Shown here piece after piece: positions 1-11,075 of a stretch of DNA of 64,000 bases. Source of the DNA: Chaunax sp. Z400 (lineage: Eukaryota > Chordata > Actinopteri > Lophiiformes > Chaunacidae). A model generated the notes under the pieces. It did no database searches, was not told the origin of the DNA, and saw only the letters and a program-made list of their open reading frames with translations. The position numbers and the translations under genes are program-made. Each line of letters starts with the position of its first letter. Position 1 is the stretch's first letter. The DNA lies in assembly GCA_037577475.1 (NCBI GenBank), contig CM075194.1, positions 6,003,992 through 6,067,991 of the forward strand, given 5' to 3'.

Positions 1-226
1 CAGGTGGAGCTATTCCTCCTCATAATGAGGGTGCAGTGTTCGAGGAGGGAGCTTGTCAGTTGTGTGCTGCAGTGAAAAGTCCCTGTGGGCTCTGCAGACC
101 CACCTTCTGTAAAAACTCATTAAACAAGACATTTAGGGGAGATTAATTATGAGCGGGATTATCATAGGGTTAAATCTCCTCCAGGCAAACACTGAGACTC
201 ATTAGAGCGTCAGGCTGCAGACCCAC
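1..226 (-). other. fgfr3: Intron after exon IIIa (5' end only)
   Basis: This is the beginning of the intron that should separate exon IIIa from the alternative IIIb/IIIc exons. It opens with the donor gtgggt at 226-221. Read-through in the IIIa frame meets a stop (TAA) after 18 further residues, at about 172-170. A second copy of the donor sequence lies at 92-107. I see no IIIb or IIIc coding sequence here, so those exons are outside the window. Confidence 0.85.
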
Positions 227-417
227 CTTCAGGATGTTGACGTAAGGAACGCCGTCGGGGCCGTAGCGGCTGCCGTTGACCTCGATGTGCTTCAGCCACT
301 GGATGTGCGGCTGAGCGTCGCTGTAAACCTTGCAGTGGAACTCCACGTTGCTCCCCACCACCACCGTCTGATTGGCTGGGAGGCCTGCCTGGAGGATGGG
401 CCTGTGAGGGGAACGCT
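227..417 (-). CDS. fgfr3: fgfr3 exon IIIa: first half of Ig-like domain III
   Basis: This 191-nt exon encodes residues 235-297 and the last two bases of codon 234 (a Glu split across the intron). It contains the Ig II-III linker and the constant N-terminal half of Ig III, which contributes to FGF binding. The linker RSP at residues 235-237 corresponds to human FGFR3 Arg248-Ser249-Pro250, the positions altered in thanatophoric dysplasia and Muenke syndrome; all three are unchanged. The first Ig III cysteine is at residue 262 (EFHCKV) and the core tryptophan at 274 (IQWLKH). N-glycosylation sequons are NQT at 249 and NGS at 281. The acceptor is cag|AGCGTTC and the donor AAG|gtgggt, in phase 0, as expected for the join to mutually exclusive IIIb or IIIc exons. 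The second Ig III cysteine lies in those missing exons. Confidence 0.97.
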
Positions 418-559
418 CTGCGAGAGAAAGCATGAGCACAATGATGAGCTGGAGGGAATGTCGATTTAAATCTCATAGGTTATTTTTAAACCACTTGTGC
501 AATTTATTCCTTGTTTGCACAGAAGCAGAAGTGAACATGAATGTTTCCATCGTGTTTAC
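418..559 (-). other. fgfr3: Intron between Ig II and exon IIIa
   Basis: This is a short 142-bp intron, with donor gtaaac and an acceptor ending in gcag. It is the only short intron of the gene in this window; the others are 2.8 kb or longer. Nothing else is recognisable in it. Confidence 0.93.
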
Positions 560-683
560 CTAGAACATCCAGCTGGTAGGTGTGGGTGATGGCCCCGTAC
601 TTGTTCTGCACCACGCACGTGTAGTTTCCCCGGTCTGACGGCACTGCGCTCTCCATCACCAGACTCCACTGCTGGTGTCTCAA
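560..683 (-). CDS. fgfr3: fgfr3 exon: second half of Ig-like domain II
   Basis: This 124-nt exon encodes residues 193-233 plus the first base of codon 234. It starts in phase 0 after GGIK with LRHQQWSLVMES and ends at QLDVL before the Glu split by the intron. It completes Ig II: the domain's second cysteine is residue 215 in the usual RGNYTCVV context, pairing with C163. Asn212 (NYT) is a glycosylation sequon. The AVPSDRGNYTC stretch is the typical Ig I-set D-x-G-x-Y-x-C motif. The acceptor is cag|TTGAGA and the donor CTAG|gtaaac. Ig II binds FGF and heparin, so this exon is obligatory for signalling isoforms. The pair of Ig II exons (170+124 nt) sums to a multiple of three, although neither does alone. 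Confidence 0.96.
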
Positions 684-2024
684 CTGAAGGGAGGAAGGAG
701 GGGAGGGAGGGGAGGAGGGAAAGGACAGAACAATGAGGATATTTCAGCATCACATCTAAATTTGAGAGGATGCTGAGCGTATTTTATGAAATCTCTGGGG
801 GAGCTTGGCCTCATATTTACAGGCCTAATTCTGTCGATGTACTGTTTAAGTAAGTATTTCCACCTCTGAATGCATACAGAATGAAGTCGAATTTTCAAAT
901 CCTTTACGAGACAATTATAAGAGCATTTTGGAAGGTGCTCCCACTTCAAAACAAAAAAAGAAAATCAGGGCTCTGTCGGAAGAAAACCATCTTCACCAGC
1001 GTCAGATCTCTTCCCTCACTCCAGCCTTTCATATCCTTTGGTATAAAACATCACAGAGTAGCCAGGTTGGTAAACAAGAGTGCGATGCACCCTTTGAACA
1101 CACATTTAAAATGGTAATACAACTTTAACCTCCTTTCATGAGTTGCATGAAAACACACGTGATTGATGTAACCAATCTGTGCACCCATAGCTCGGGTTTG
1201 GTGTCCGGTGCAGAGTCTGGATCATATTTTATAAGACTTTTTTTTTTTTACAGTGAGCAAGATGACTAGAAAAAATGCGACAGGACATGCATGATAATTT
1301 TCAAGATGCATGGTTGCTTAATACGTTGCAAAACAGAAAACCACAAAGGCCAGAATATTTGACAAATCAGCTAAACTGACTGAAATGATGACAGAACATT
1401 TCATATGCGATTAAATTCATAGGACAGAACTCAATAACGTCTTTAAAATAATTTAAAAGAATTTCATCCCCCCCGTCCCCCAAAAAAGTGTCAGTCAAGA
1501 GCAATTCATCCCTGCAGAGTCTATGGGTATAGCTTTTGCGTGGTAATTCAAACCAGGTGTGGTGTGATGGAAGCAGCAGACAGATACTAACTTGACACAT
1601 TCAGAAGCTGCTCTGCGGCAGAGCGAGCGGCCCAGCATAGCGAGGCGAGAACAGAGAACCTGCTACGCATCGATAGGCAGAGTCTCCACGGGCCAGGACG
1701 GACGACCTGCGCCGCTAAAGTGGAAACATGTGCTGCAGACGCTGCCGCCGCCGCCGCTGCGCAGCGTGGAGTGAACATCTCAGAAAGAGGTCAGAATTAC
1801 TAAAGATGGGAGTGACTGATGTCAACAAAGAGGCTTTTCAGGGTGGAACACTTAACATCACCTGCTTAGGAAAATGTGCCGACCCAGTGAGGACTTCGTG
1901 TTTTTACAAACGTTTAACCCCACGCAGCCAGCCAGCCATTCACAGAAACTTATATATCTGTAGATACACGCTCTCCTCCCCTTCTTCTTCTCCTCCCTCT
2001 GTCTTGAAGTATACACTTCTTTCG

Positions 2025-2043
2025 CTCTCTCTCTCTCTCTCTT
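2025..2043. repeat. (CT)n microsatellite
   Basis: About nine CT units in a row, preceded by a C/T-rich stretch from about 1975. Confidence 0.85.
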
Positions 2044-4297
2044 GGAGGCACATGCGGAAAATAATATAACAGTGTAAATATTATGCCTGTGTGTGCTTTG
2101 TGCAGTTGCGTGGTAACGTAGACCAGGCACACTGCTCAACGCTGGCAAATGGTTTTTCACAGCGGCTGGCTCCACCCCGTCTACCCCCTCTCAGAGCCGA
2201 GGAGTCAAACTGAAGTCAATGGCTGCTCTCATGAGCAGATGAGTGACGCCTTCTGCTGTGGTCTCCAAAACCCAGCGAGGAGGAGGAGGAGGAGGGGGGG
2301 AGTGGCGACCCACGAGGAGGGAAACTAAAAGGTGGTAAAATACGAGCTGAAGTCGGAGCTCAGGAGGGGCCAAGACCACCAACAGAAACAGAAAGCGACT
2401 GTGATCCGATTTATGGTCTCATCCAGGTCTTCATTTCATAAAAGATTTAATTTTATACTTAGCCTGAAAAGCACCCAGTAAGTTCTAGTACTTTGAAGTA
2501 CTTTGTGTACTTTTTGTTGAGGACTATTCAGATTCAGATTTTAATCTCTTAAATCTTGCATGCTCCTTCTCTATAAGAAGAAAAGTCACAGCTTAGTTTC
2601 AGCTCCATAAAACACAACTGTTTGACACAGTGTGTAAAGTGGTGATGCTTTAACTTCATCTGAGAGCATGAGAACTGGAGATACGGGAGTTTTTATTTTA
2701 ATGGAAGTTTAAGAGGAAAAATCTTGAAAATAAATACATGTTCTTAGTTATAAATAACAGGAATTCATGAGCAAAATGGCACTCAGAGAACGCATACCTC
2801 CACCAGAGCCAATAGTCGCTTCTACGATATGCAAATCTGCAAATGCAACCACTGTATGTGTGGATATCTAGTGAAAAATATTACAATTAGGTCAAAATGT
2901 GGTTGTGCATAACTGGATAGGATAACCACTCAATCATCACTTATGACCTACGAGAAGAGTGTGGCTGTATCTGCACAGACCCTGCCTGTGCCTCTAGTTT
3001 TTTTGTCCTGCTTTTACTATTCAGAGTCAGATTCAGATTTCCTTTAATGGTCATTCTTATGTAGTACATAAAAACAATATTGTGTTTGGCATAAAAAAAC
3101 ATCAGGTAGAACAAAAAGACATTTTAGTGCAACACTCAAAAGTGTAATAATCGTAAATAGTATAATAAAATAATAGTCACAGATAAGATATTTGCTCAAA
3201 TGGCAGAGCTGAATTAAGTGCAGTTCCTGAACCTGTTCAGATTTATTTATTGATTCGTTTATTTATTATTGCCTTGCTGTGTGAGGACATTTCAGGGCTT
3301 CAGCCATAGAGTAGTGGGCTTGTAGCCTCCAGCCAATAACATTGTGCAGAGGTTGAACTATAGGCTAAAAACGTAGCGATCAGGCTACAGCACTGACCTC
3401 GTCTCTCCTCTCTGACCTGTGTGTGTCTGTCTGTGTAATGCATGTGTAAAGAGCTGCATGCGTGTATGTGTGTGTATGTGTTCGATGTGCACTTCAGCTG
3501 AATTCACACAAAATGTGGTATGTTCCTGCAGGATAGTGCTGATGTGTAGATATGTTAATATGTCTTTTACAGCATTGCAGCCAGCAGAATCCAACTCATT
3601 CTGCGAAAGTGAAAAATAATTTGCGTGTCTGTCCTGTGATTTGGATATGCTCCAACATTGAATGGGTCCTTTCTGGGTCCATGCTGCACCCTCCACCAAG
3701 GCGAACTGATGATGATGTTATCGTGAGGCCCTGTTGGATTCGTCATATACATTGGTCTACAGGATGCTAACTTTTCACTTTGTATTTTCACAGGTTCATC
3801 TTTAATTGCATCCTTCGATATTTGGAAATCTAAGTTATGATTTTGACTTATGGTTCCTTCACTATTTGATTGCTGGTGTCTGTTCTTGATATATATTCTT
3901 GTAATTTGTCTATGCTTGTCACTGGATGTTTTTTTTTTTTTAAGGTCCAGGTGTGCATCGCCAGCTTTCTAAGTACTTTTTTTTTTTTTTTTTTACATCT
4001 GTGCTTCATATTCCAAGGGATGAATGTACTTTAATTCCTCTCTGTCTTTCCCTTTGCATATTTAATTATTTTCTCCATACATTACTTTTATGAGTATGTT
4101 ACACTGGCCAACTTCTGTTGAACCTGCAGCATTAGTCCCCAAATGTGATAATCCCATCCATTCCAATCACACCAGATTCCAAACAGAATTAAATGATTAA
4201 GGAGCTTACGTTAGAGTCATACGAGGCTTAAAAGGTTTTAGGGCTTTGGCTGCGGACCTGCAAAAGGGCACAAGCCATGGGAATGGACAGGGAGTTT

Positions 4298-4563
4298 GAC
4301 ACTGAAAAAAGTGACACATCAAACCAACTCTTTGCATAGAAATACATTGGGATTTGTATTGAATTCAGTTTTTTCAGCATTAAACCTTGTGAAATAAATA
4401 AAATTATCTGCCGTATTATTTTCTCTTGCCCTGCAGAGCCTGCCTTAAAGTTACCTCAGCCTACTGGCAGACTCTGACACTCATTTCAATCAAAACACCA
4501 ATTCACGACTCCACTGACAGCTCAAATGGCTCATAAAAATTAACACATTTTTTTGCAGTGTAG
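4298..4563. repeat. Candidate MITE with cactgaaaaaag-type inverted ends
   Basis: The left end reads gacactgaaaaaagtgac and the right end reads, on the other strand, gctacactgcaaaaaaatg. The two ends are imperfect inverted repeats about 265 bp apart, and there is no open frame between them. Short elements with cactgcaaaaa ends are frequent in teleost genomes. The family name and exact borders are not known to me. Confidence 0.35.
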
Positions 4564-6475
4564 CTCTGAGAAAACAGAGGAAGCACAGCTCCCTTTATAG
4601 TCAAAACCTTTTCGTCTTCACCTCGCAAAACAGCCCTGTCAGAACCAGCGGGGCCAGTTAGCAGAATTTATGACTGTGTCAGAGCGAACCAGTGGCACGG
4701 TTCTGTGCTACTGTCTAATTTGACCCACAGAGAAAGCAGGAGCAGAAAGAATCAGTCCTGAGGCCTTCCTATTAAAGCTGGCAAAAGTTTGTGCCTGTGC
4801 TGCCTGAGTTTGGCTCTACATGCCGTTGCATCAACGTAGAGGAGAAGGCTGTAAAATTGCAAGTATGAGAATTCAACGGGGAAAAAAAACGGCAAAGACA
4901 ACCAAATAAACAGGAGAAATTGTCTTTTGATATCCGTGATGTATTTGGCTAAAGCAACAGGGAGAGTAGTAAGCGACCATGGCAGGTCTAAAATTAATAA
5001 GAGGCCAAAGAGTAGACATTCCTATGTGGCCTACAGAGACTCGCAATCCAGGCTGTGTTAAAATATGGATTGTTAATAAAAGGATTTAAAGTGCTTAAAG
5101 TCTTAAAAGGCAACAGTTCGGAGCCAGTTAAGAGCCCTGCCTTGGAAACCTGTCAAAACAGGCTTTGAATGCCCTGAACAGAATGAAACACAATAATTAC
5201 ATTGTCAACTTTTGTCTTGCTTGTGCCGCCGCAGTTTAGCATGAACACAATAAAACCCCTTCCGCCATATGTGGCAGCATACAACCGTATTGGCTTTGGC
5301 TGTCGGAGACTCAGGCGAGCTCAATAGGCTGGCGACACGCCCATCTCTCCCCACCTCCATCTGATGGCTCAATAGAAAGGTGAACTTTAACCTCCAGGCT
5401 CTGCCCCTGCATAATGGAGGAGGCTCCGAGTGCCACAGTTGTCTGGGAAGACTCACAAGGCTCGGGCACGTCGTCCTGGCGGAATTTAATTTTCCATTTT
5501 TACAAATGAGCCATGCGTCCTATTTACCGTTTCATTTAGTTTCAACAAACGTACCGTTTAGTTCTATGTGTTGCATTTCAATAGATTTACAAAGTTTCCC
5601 TGGTGAAGGTCTGAGCAACGGAGAGAATATACTGAGGAGATGTACTCAATAATCTGTCTGACATGTTCTTTTAAGAGTGATACTTATACAACCAATATTG
5701 TTTGTTTATTTATTTAGCAGATACTATACTGTAAATCACAATAAACTTCAGATAGCTTTGTGTGCGTATGCGGGTCAACCAGAAGTCCATTCATTCCTGT
5801 GGGAACCTCCGAGATCTCTGATGTCAGTGTTAAAGAAAAGCATTTCCTTTCACTGAGTTATTATATTATACTTTTATATGCGTATGTATCCGTATACAAG
5901 ATTACAGGCACGAAACAAGACTCTTGAAAAGCCACAAATAGTCAAGAGAACAAGAGAATCAATCTGCCTTGAAATGCCTGTAAGCTTTTGCCACATTGTA
6001 GGAACTGAATCTGATGAGACTACAAAGATATTTCTTGATATGCTTGCTTGAGTGCACATCTGAAGGCACACAGAGTAAATGCCAACTTGCCGGTTGGCAT
6101 GATGAGTGGGAAGGACTCCATTGGATCGGTTGGCGAGCAGCTTTCAGCCACATACACACTGTCAGCCTCGAGAGGCGTGTGACAAAATCACCCCATCGCT
6201 CGTCCAAACCTTACAAATCAGACACGGGGTATGATTCATTCATCTGAAATTAATCACGCCTGTCAAATAAAAAATGATCGAGTCATCTCAGGTTGGACGC
6301 GAGAGGAAGACAGCTTCACCTTGAGGACCCCGTGGTGGGAATAGAGTCTTTGGAAGGCCATTGTCAGGCTGTCAGGCCCCCACCCACCACCCAGCTACCC
6401 CTGACCCGGCGAGATGAACTCATCACAGGCCTGGGAGGTGGGGTGATGAGGGCTGTGACACGGTCAGACTGAATA

Positions 6476-7200
6476 CACTGCAAAAAATGTCTACCCTGAC
6501 AACAGACTGCTGCATTGTGTCACTTACGTGTCTTTTTATGCAATGACGATTCACTCTTCAGCCTGTTAGTGAAAGACTTCATGCATGTCATTCCTCTTGC
6601 TTGTTTTCATTCTTTTCAATGCCTACCATTTTTTAAAGATGGCATCATTTTTGTTCATGTTTGTAAGATGTAACATAAACCAAATAAGTGCAAATTTAAA
6701 GCACTACTTTCGTAATATCTGGTTGCCACAGTAACAGTTTTGTTGTCCACCTCTTGGTTTCCACTGACTTAAACACAACACCTTCATCCAGTGAAACACT
6801 ACTATACAATTTAGCTGTTTAAGTTTCCTGCAGCAGTGCAGCTCTGTGGTTTATCCATAGCATATAGTGACGAGAGCAAGATGGCATTTAGCGTGAAAAT
6901 GAATAGGCACCATGATTGAAAGGACAAAGACAGAGGAGGCAAAGTCATGTACAGAATTTTTTTACGGACTATCAAGACGGCACAGTGCGTAGCATTTGAC
7001 TGGCGGGTGAAAAAACAACAATGAATGTATAGCAGGGGGAAAATGGAGACCCGAAGGATAAACGTGTTGAGAATTAGATAACAATACAAGGGTATTAGCC
7101 ACATCACTCAACTTGATCTCCGCTGCAAATATCTGCACAGTTTTGATTGTTATGCATGATAAACATTCAAAGATTGGCAGATTTTTTTTGTAGTGTGCAG
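6476..7200. repeat. Possible inverted-repeat element
   Basis: The sequence tacactgcaaaaaatgtct near 6476 is mirrored by the reverse complement of agattttttttgtagtgtgc near 7180-7199. The ends match only loosely. The interior has no recognisable gene. Confidence 0.25.
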
Positions 7201-8521
7201 GGTGGTGGTGGGGTTAGCAGGGGTTCTGACATTAGGGCAGGGTGAAGCTGTTACCCCTGACCCCCTTCAAGCAGGACCTGTCTGTCACCCAGCACCCTGA
7301 TTCCCTATGGAGGATGACCTTTCCGTTCACCTCCCTCAAGGCCAATAGCGCCCATGATGTGATCGGCTAACAGGATTTTTAAAAAAAGCTCCGGGACAGG
7401 AGAGAGGGAGGGGAGGGACATGTGATAAAGACAGAGAGAGGAACGTCTCAATAACTGGCATCTTCTTACTCATATATGTGCTTAAAGACACTGAAGGTGC
7501 GTTATACTGTACATTTCCACTTGTCTCTTTTGTTCCTGATAAGAGATACCATCAGTCGAATTGGGCACTGAAATCGTAGCAAGGATAGAAACTATACACA
7601 ATTTGGTTGGTGGGAATCCGTCGAGCTCTGAGCCAGGAGGGATGGAGGGGGGTAAATGAAGGGGGCTACATTTAAAAAACTATAAGTCGTAGAAATTACC
7701 TCTATCTGAGAGAAGGGAAGCACGAAGAAAAGATGGCATTAAAACATATTTTGTGCGACTGCTCTGTTAAAGCCTTTTCAGGATGTTACTGTATAAGTCG
7801 TCACCGCCGCTGCCAAGCATCAGTCAGAATCTGAATCGATTCGGTTAACATGCACCGTAAATATGAAATGTCCTGTTGGAATTTTATCCTTAATGCTTTT
7901 ACAGCAACATGAGTGCCTATACTTGGGTGGCCAGAGTGGGAACTATACCCACAGCAGTGGTCGGTGCCAAGTGCATCCCGCTGAGCCACACAGAGCGGAA
8001 AATGTACAGGAATTCGTCTTGGTGGCTTGTTGACAACTTATGGTGTCACAGCTCACATTGACACAATACAGTACAAGGCCAGCCAGATCTCACATACACT
8101 GTAAAGGCTTATGGATAGCCCACTATACATATCACTCTCTCAATATACATTTAACATCCCATAGGAGCATGTGTTAAAAGCAGGGGATTGTAGGAATGTC
8201 CGTCGCTGCAGAGGGAAAGGCAGTAAGCACTGCATAGGTTCAATCTACCGTGAGACATTACCGTGATTAGGCTGACATTAAGATCTTAACGTGTCCTCAG
8301 TCACCATGAAAAACATCTCGTGTGCTCTTTAACTTCCCATTGGTGAGGAACGCTCTGCAGAAAATGGACACTGAAGGATTTGAGGCAGAAGAGGCAGATT
8401 CTCAGACTGGCCAGTTTGCTTAATTTGATGCTAAAAAAACGCACCAGCAAACTTTAATATCTTTATGCATACTTAACAAGCTGCTGTCAGAGACACTCCG
8501 TGTCCTGAGGGCTGGTGACAG

Positions 8522-8550
8522 GTGTGTGTGTGTGTGTGAATGTGTGTGTC

Positions 8551-8582
<32 letters not shown>
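8522..8582. repeat. (GT)n microsatellite, interrupted
   Basis: A (GT)8 block is followed by two short interruptions and a longer (GT)n block. Confidence 0.95.
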
Positions 8583-8584
<2 letters not shown>

Positions 8585-9119
8585 AGTGTGAGAGAGTGGG
8601 GACAGAGGGAGGGAGACAACTGCTGTTGGTCTGCTGGGAGCAGATGTTGGAGATCTTTGTAAACTGTTAATAGCTGCAGGATCTCATTACATTTAACTCT
8701 TTAAATGCCAAAACCCCACTGGGGAGAAAGCATTTCTCACTGCCTGACTACCAGCCAGACACATGTTTACTCTGCTCAAGTTAAAAGATGCAATTTCTGT
8801 GCCACAGAAAACTATTTAAATGGCCATTTTACCAACCTTTGTGTCTTTATTATCACAGATACGGACGTTTCTGCTATATCTAATCAAAATACAATTAATT
8901 GAGATTAATTAACTTAATTAACTTGTTCATATTCAATTCATAAGCAATGCAATTACTCACTTAATAATAGTCATCCTTGCTCTGGTATGACCAGTAGCTT
9001 ATGTTGGTTCATTTTTGCAAACAGCGGCAAAGATATAAAGTATAAAAAGTATATTATGCACAATAATGTACATTAATGAGTTATTACTGACTTTATGACT
9101 CTTGTTGTGCTACTAATAC

Positions 9120-9345
9120 ACTATGACTATGTTCACGTTACCAGATTGACGTGTCTAAATTCAGATTTTTTGCATTAATGTGAAAAAAATCAGATTTTTT
9201 CAGGGTTGAGTGACCACAAAAATCTCATCTTTTCAAATCCAATTTTAGTCACTTTCATATATGGTCCAAGATCAGATACATATCTGATTCATGCAACATG
9301 AATGAGAATACTGAGATTGGAATTTACATGGCTTTTTGCATATTA
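9120..9345. repeat. MITE-like AT-rich dispersed repeat, tentative
   Basis: The stretch begins with tatgttcacgttacc and has repeated cagattttttt motifs, then catatctgattcatg. It resembles non-autonomous DNA-transposon remnants of fish genomes. I cannot see clean terminal inverted repeats. Confidence 0.3.
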
Positions 9346-10496
9346 GCACGCGCCAATCGCTGTCGTCAACATCAAGTACCGGCAGCATGGCTAAATGGAT
9401 CGAACAGGGAAGAGAGATGACAACAACATATCATCAGCTGTTCACTATCTGCTCATGAGCACCCGATGAAGTGTTTGCCATCCAGATCTAAATGTCATGC
9501 ATACATCCATACCAGTGTGTCTATTTCACCTTGCATACCATGAGTTGTCTCACAAATATGGTGTTTTTTGATGATGGTGAAGATGACTTGTGCAAAAACA
9601 CAACAATGTGTGCAATGTATCGTTTAAGTTGTGGCATCTACTGCACAGTAAAAGCAGTTGAGTAAAATTCTTTCAGTAAAATTGTGTTAACTTTATTGAA
9701 GTAGTGTGTGGACTGAGAGAAAGAGAGAATAAGACACAGGACAGAGTGATCCATGAAGAATTTACATCTCTGGGCAAAATTTTTGAATTTATGTCATTGA
9801 GTTTGAGTTTATTTTAAACCAAAACACACGTTTTGACTGTTTGAATTCCGATGCTGTTACCACACAGAGTTCGTCTTTTAATCCTACAGCTCAGAGCCAT
9901 TAAAGGAACAAAAAAGTAAACCAAGCACTGTTACTTTAAGCAGTGCCATTCCACATGAGAGCTCAGTGTTTAGAGTGAATCTGATGACAAAACTGAGTAC
10001 AACAGCTGTTTGCTGCACTGCATTACTGTCAACACTGAGCTATCACGCAAGCATGCATGTGTCTGTGTACCACTCTGTTTTCAGCACAGCAGCTTGACCC
10101 TCTAAATTTATTTCGGTCAGTTTGGAGTTGTCTGAGTCCTGCACGGGGTGTCCAGCCTTGTGGAGAGTTTTCTGACCTTTATTTACCGTGAGAAGATTCA
10201 CCGAACATGAGCGCTCTTTCATCACTCTTCTTCACACTCTTCCAGTTATAGAAATTCACACGAGGGAGCATCGCAACACACACTGAACTACTGGATACAC
10301 AACAGCTCCACTTCACTGGCAGGGGATTAAGATGCCTTGCTAAAAGGCACTCTGATGGCAGCTCATGGAGGGCAAAGCATCACCTACATCGCGCAGATTT
10401 TGGTGGAGCTTGTTGGTGGATTTGAATCTATAAATCAAAACTTTACTCCTTTATATAATAATAGGTGTAAACATGTTTGAAGTTATATTATCTCAC

Positions 10497-10666
10497 CTTG
10501 ATGCCTCCCATCCTCTGCTCTCCCTTGAACTCTTTGCCATTCTTCAGCCAGTGAATGGTCGGTGTTGGGTTTCCAGCCGCAGCACAGCGGAACTTGACGG
10601 TGTTGGCGGCCGGAACGGCCAAGAGCTTCTTGTCCATCCGGTCAGGCCTGGTCCAATATGGAGCTT
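10497..10666 (-). CDS. fgfr3: fgfr3 exon: first half of Ig-like domain II
   Basis: This 170-nt exon supplies the last two bases of codon 136 and residues 137-192. It opens with APYWTRPDRMDKKLLAVPAA, which is distinctive for FGFR3. The basic KK at residues 148-149 plus K160 and R162 fall where FGFRs bind heparan sulphate. The first Ig II cysteine is residue 163 and the core tryptophan is 175 (IHWLKNGKEF). The exon ends after GGIK in phase 0. The acceptor is ctccaacag|AAGCTCC and the donor AAG|gtgaga. Differences from the mammalian FGFR3 I remember are conservative, for example AAAGNPTPTIHW where mammals have PAAGNPTPSISW. Confidence 0.97.
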
Positions 10667-10734
10667 CTGTTGGAGAAACACAAATCAGGATTTCGTCAGT
10701 CATAGAAAACTCAATGAGTCACTTTAGACAGATT

Positions 10735-11075
10735 CAATTCAAGTCTCAAGCCATGAAGCAAGTCAGGTCTCAAGTCATTTAGGACAAGTCTTAAAAAGTA
10801 ATTTAGGACAACTTTCAAGTTAAGTATCAAGTTATTCAAGACAAGTTTTGTGTAACTTCTCGAGTCATTTGAGACAAGTCATAAAAAGTAATTTAGGACA
10901 AGTCTCGAGTCAAGTTCAAGTCAAGAATCAAGTCAATTCAAACAAGTCAAGGTCCCATCTGAGATCATTTGAGATCAACCAAAGTACAATATCATTTGAT
11001 ACAAGTCCAGCACTCAAGTCTGTCAAAATAAGTCTTAAATCAAATCTCAAGACCATTAGATCAAGTCCAAGATGT
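10735..11075. repeat. Degenerate caagtc-rich tandem array
   Basis: Many diverged copies of units such as tcaagtctcaagtc and gacaagtc occur over about 340 bp. This array type is familiar from teleost genomes. It begins only about 70 bp upstream of the Ig II acceptor in gene orientation, so it lies in the region where branchpoint and splice-enhancer sequences might sit. Confidence 0.75.

Larger units (their letters stand above)
684..10496 (-). other. fgfr3: Intron between the two Ig II exons (9.8 kb)
   Basis: This intron splits Ig II after GGIK. It is AT-rich and contains no coding exon I can recognise. It holds a (CT)n tract near 2025, a candidate inverted-repeat element at 4298-4563, a possible second one at about 6476-7200, an interrupted (GT)n array at 8522-8582 and a MITE-like stretch at 9120-9345. 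The stretches 2770-2960 and 3660-3740 contain cctccacca-type sequence common in teleost dispersed repeats. The remainder appears unique. Confidence 0.85.

Noticed and set aside
1..226. Search for the alternative IIIb/IIIc exon
   Set aside because: No sequence resembling the HSGINSS-type or TAGVNTT-type exon starts appears on the minus strand before the window ends.
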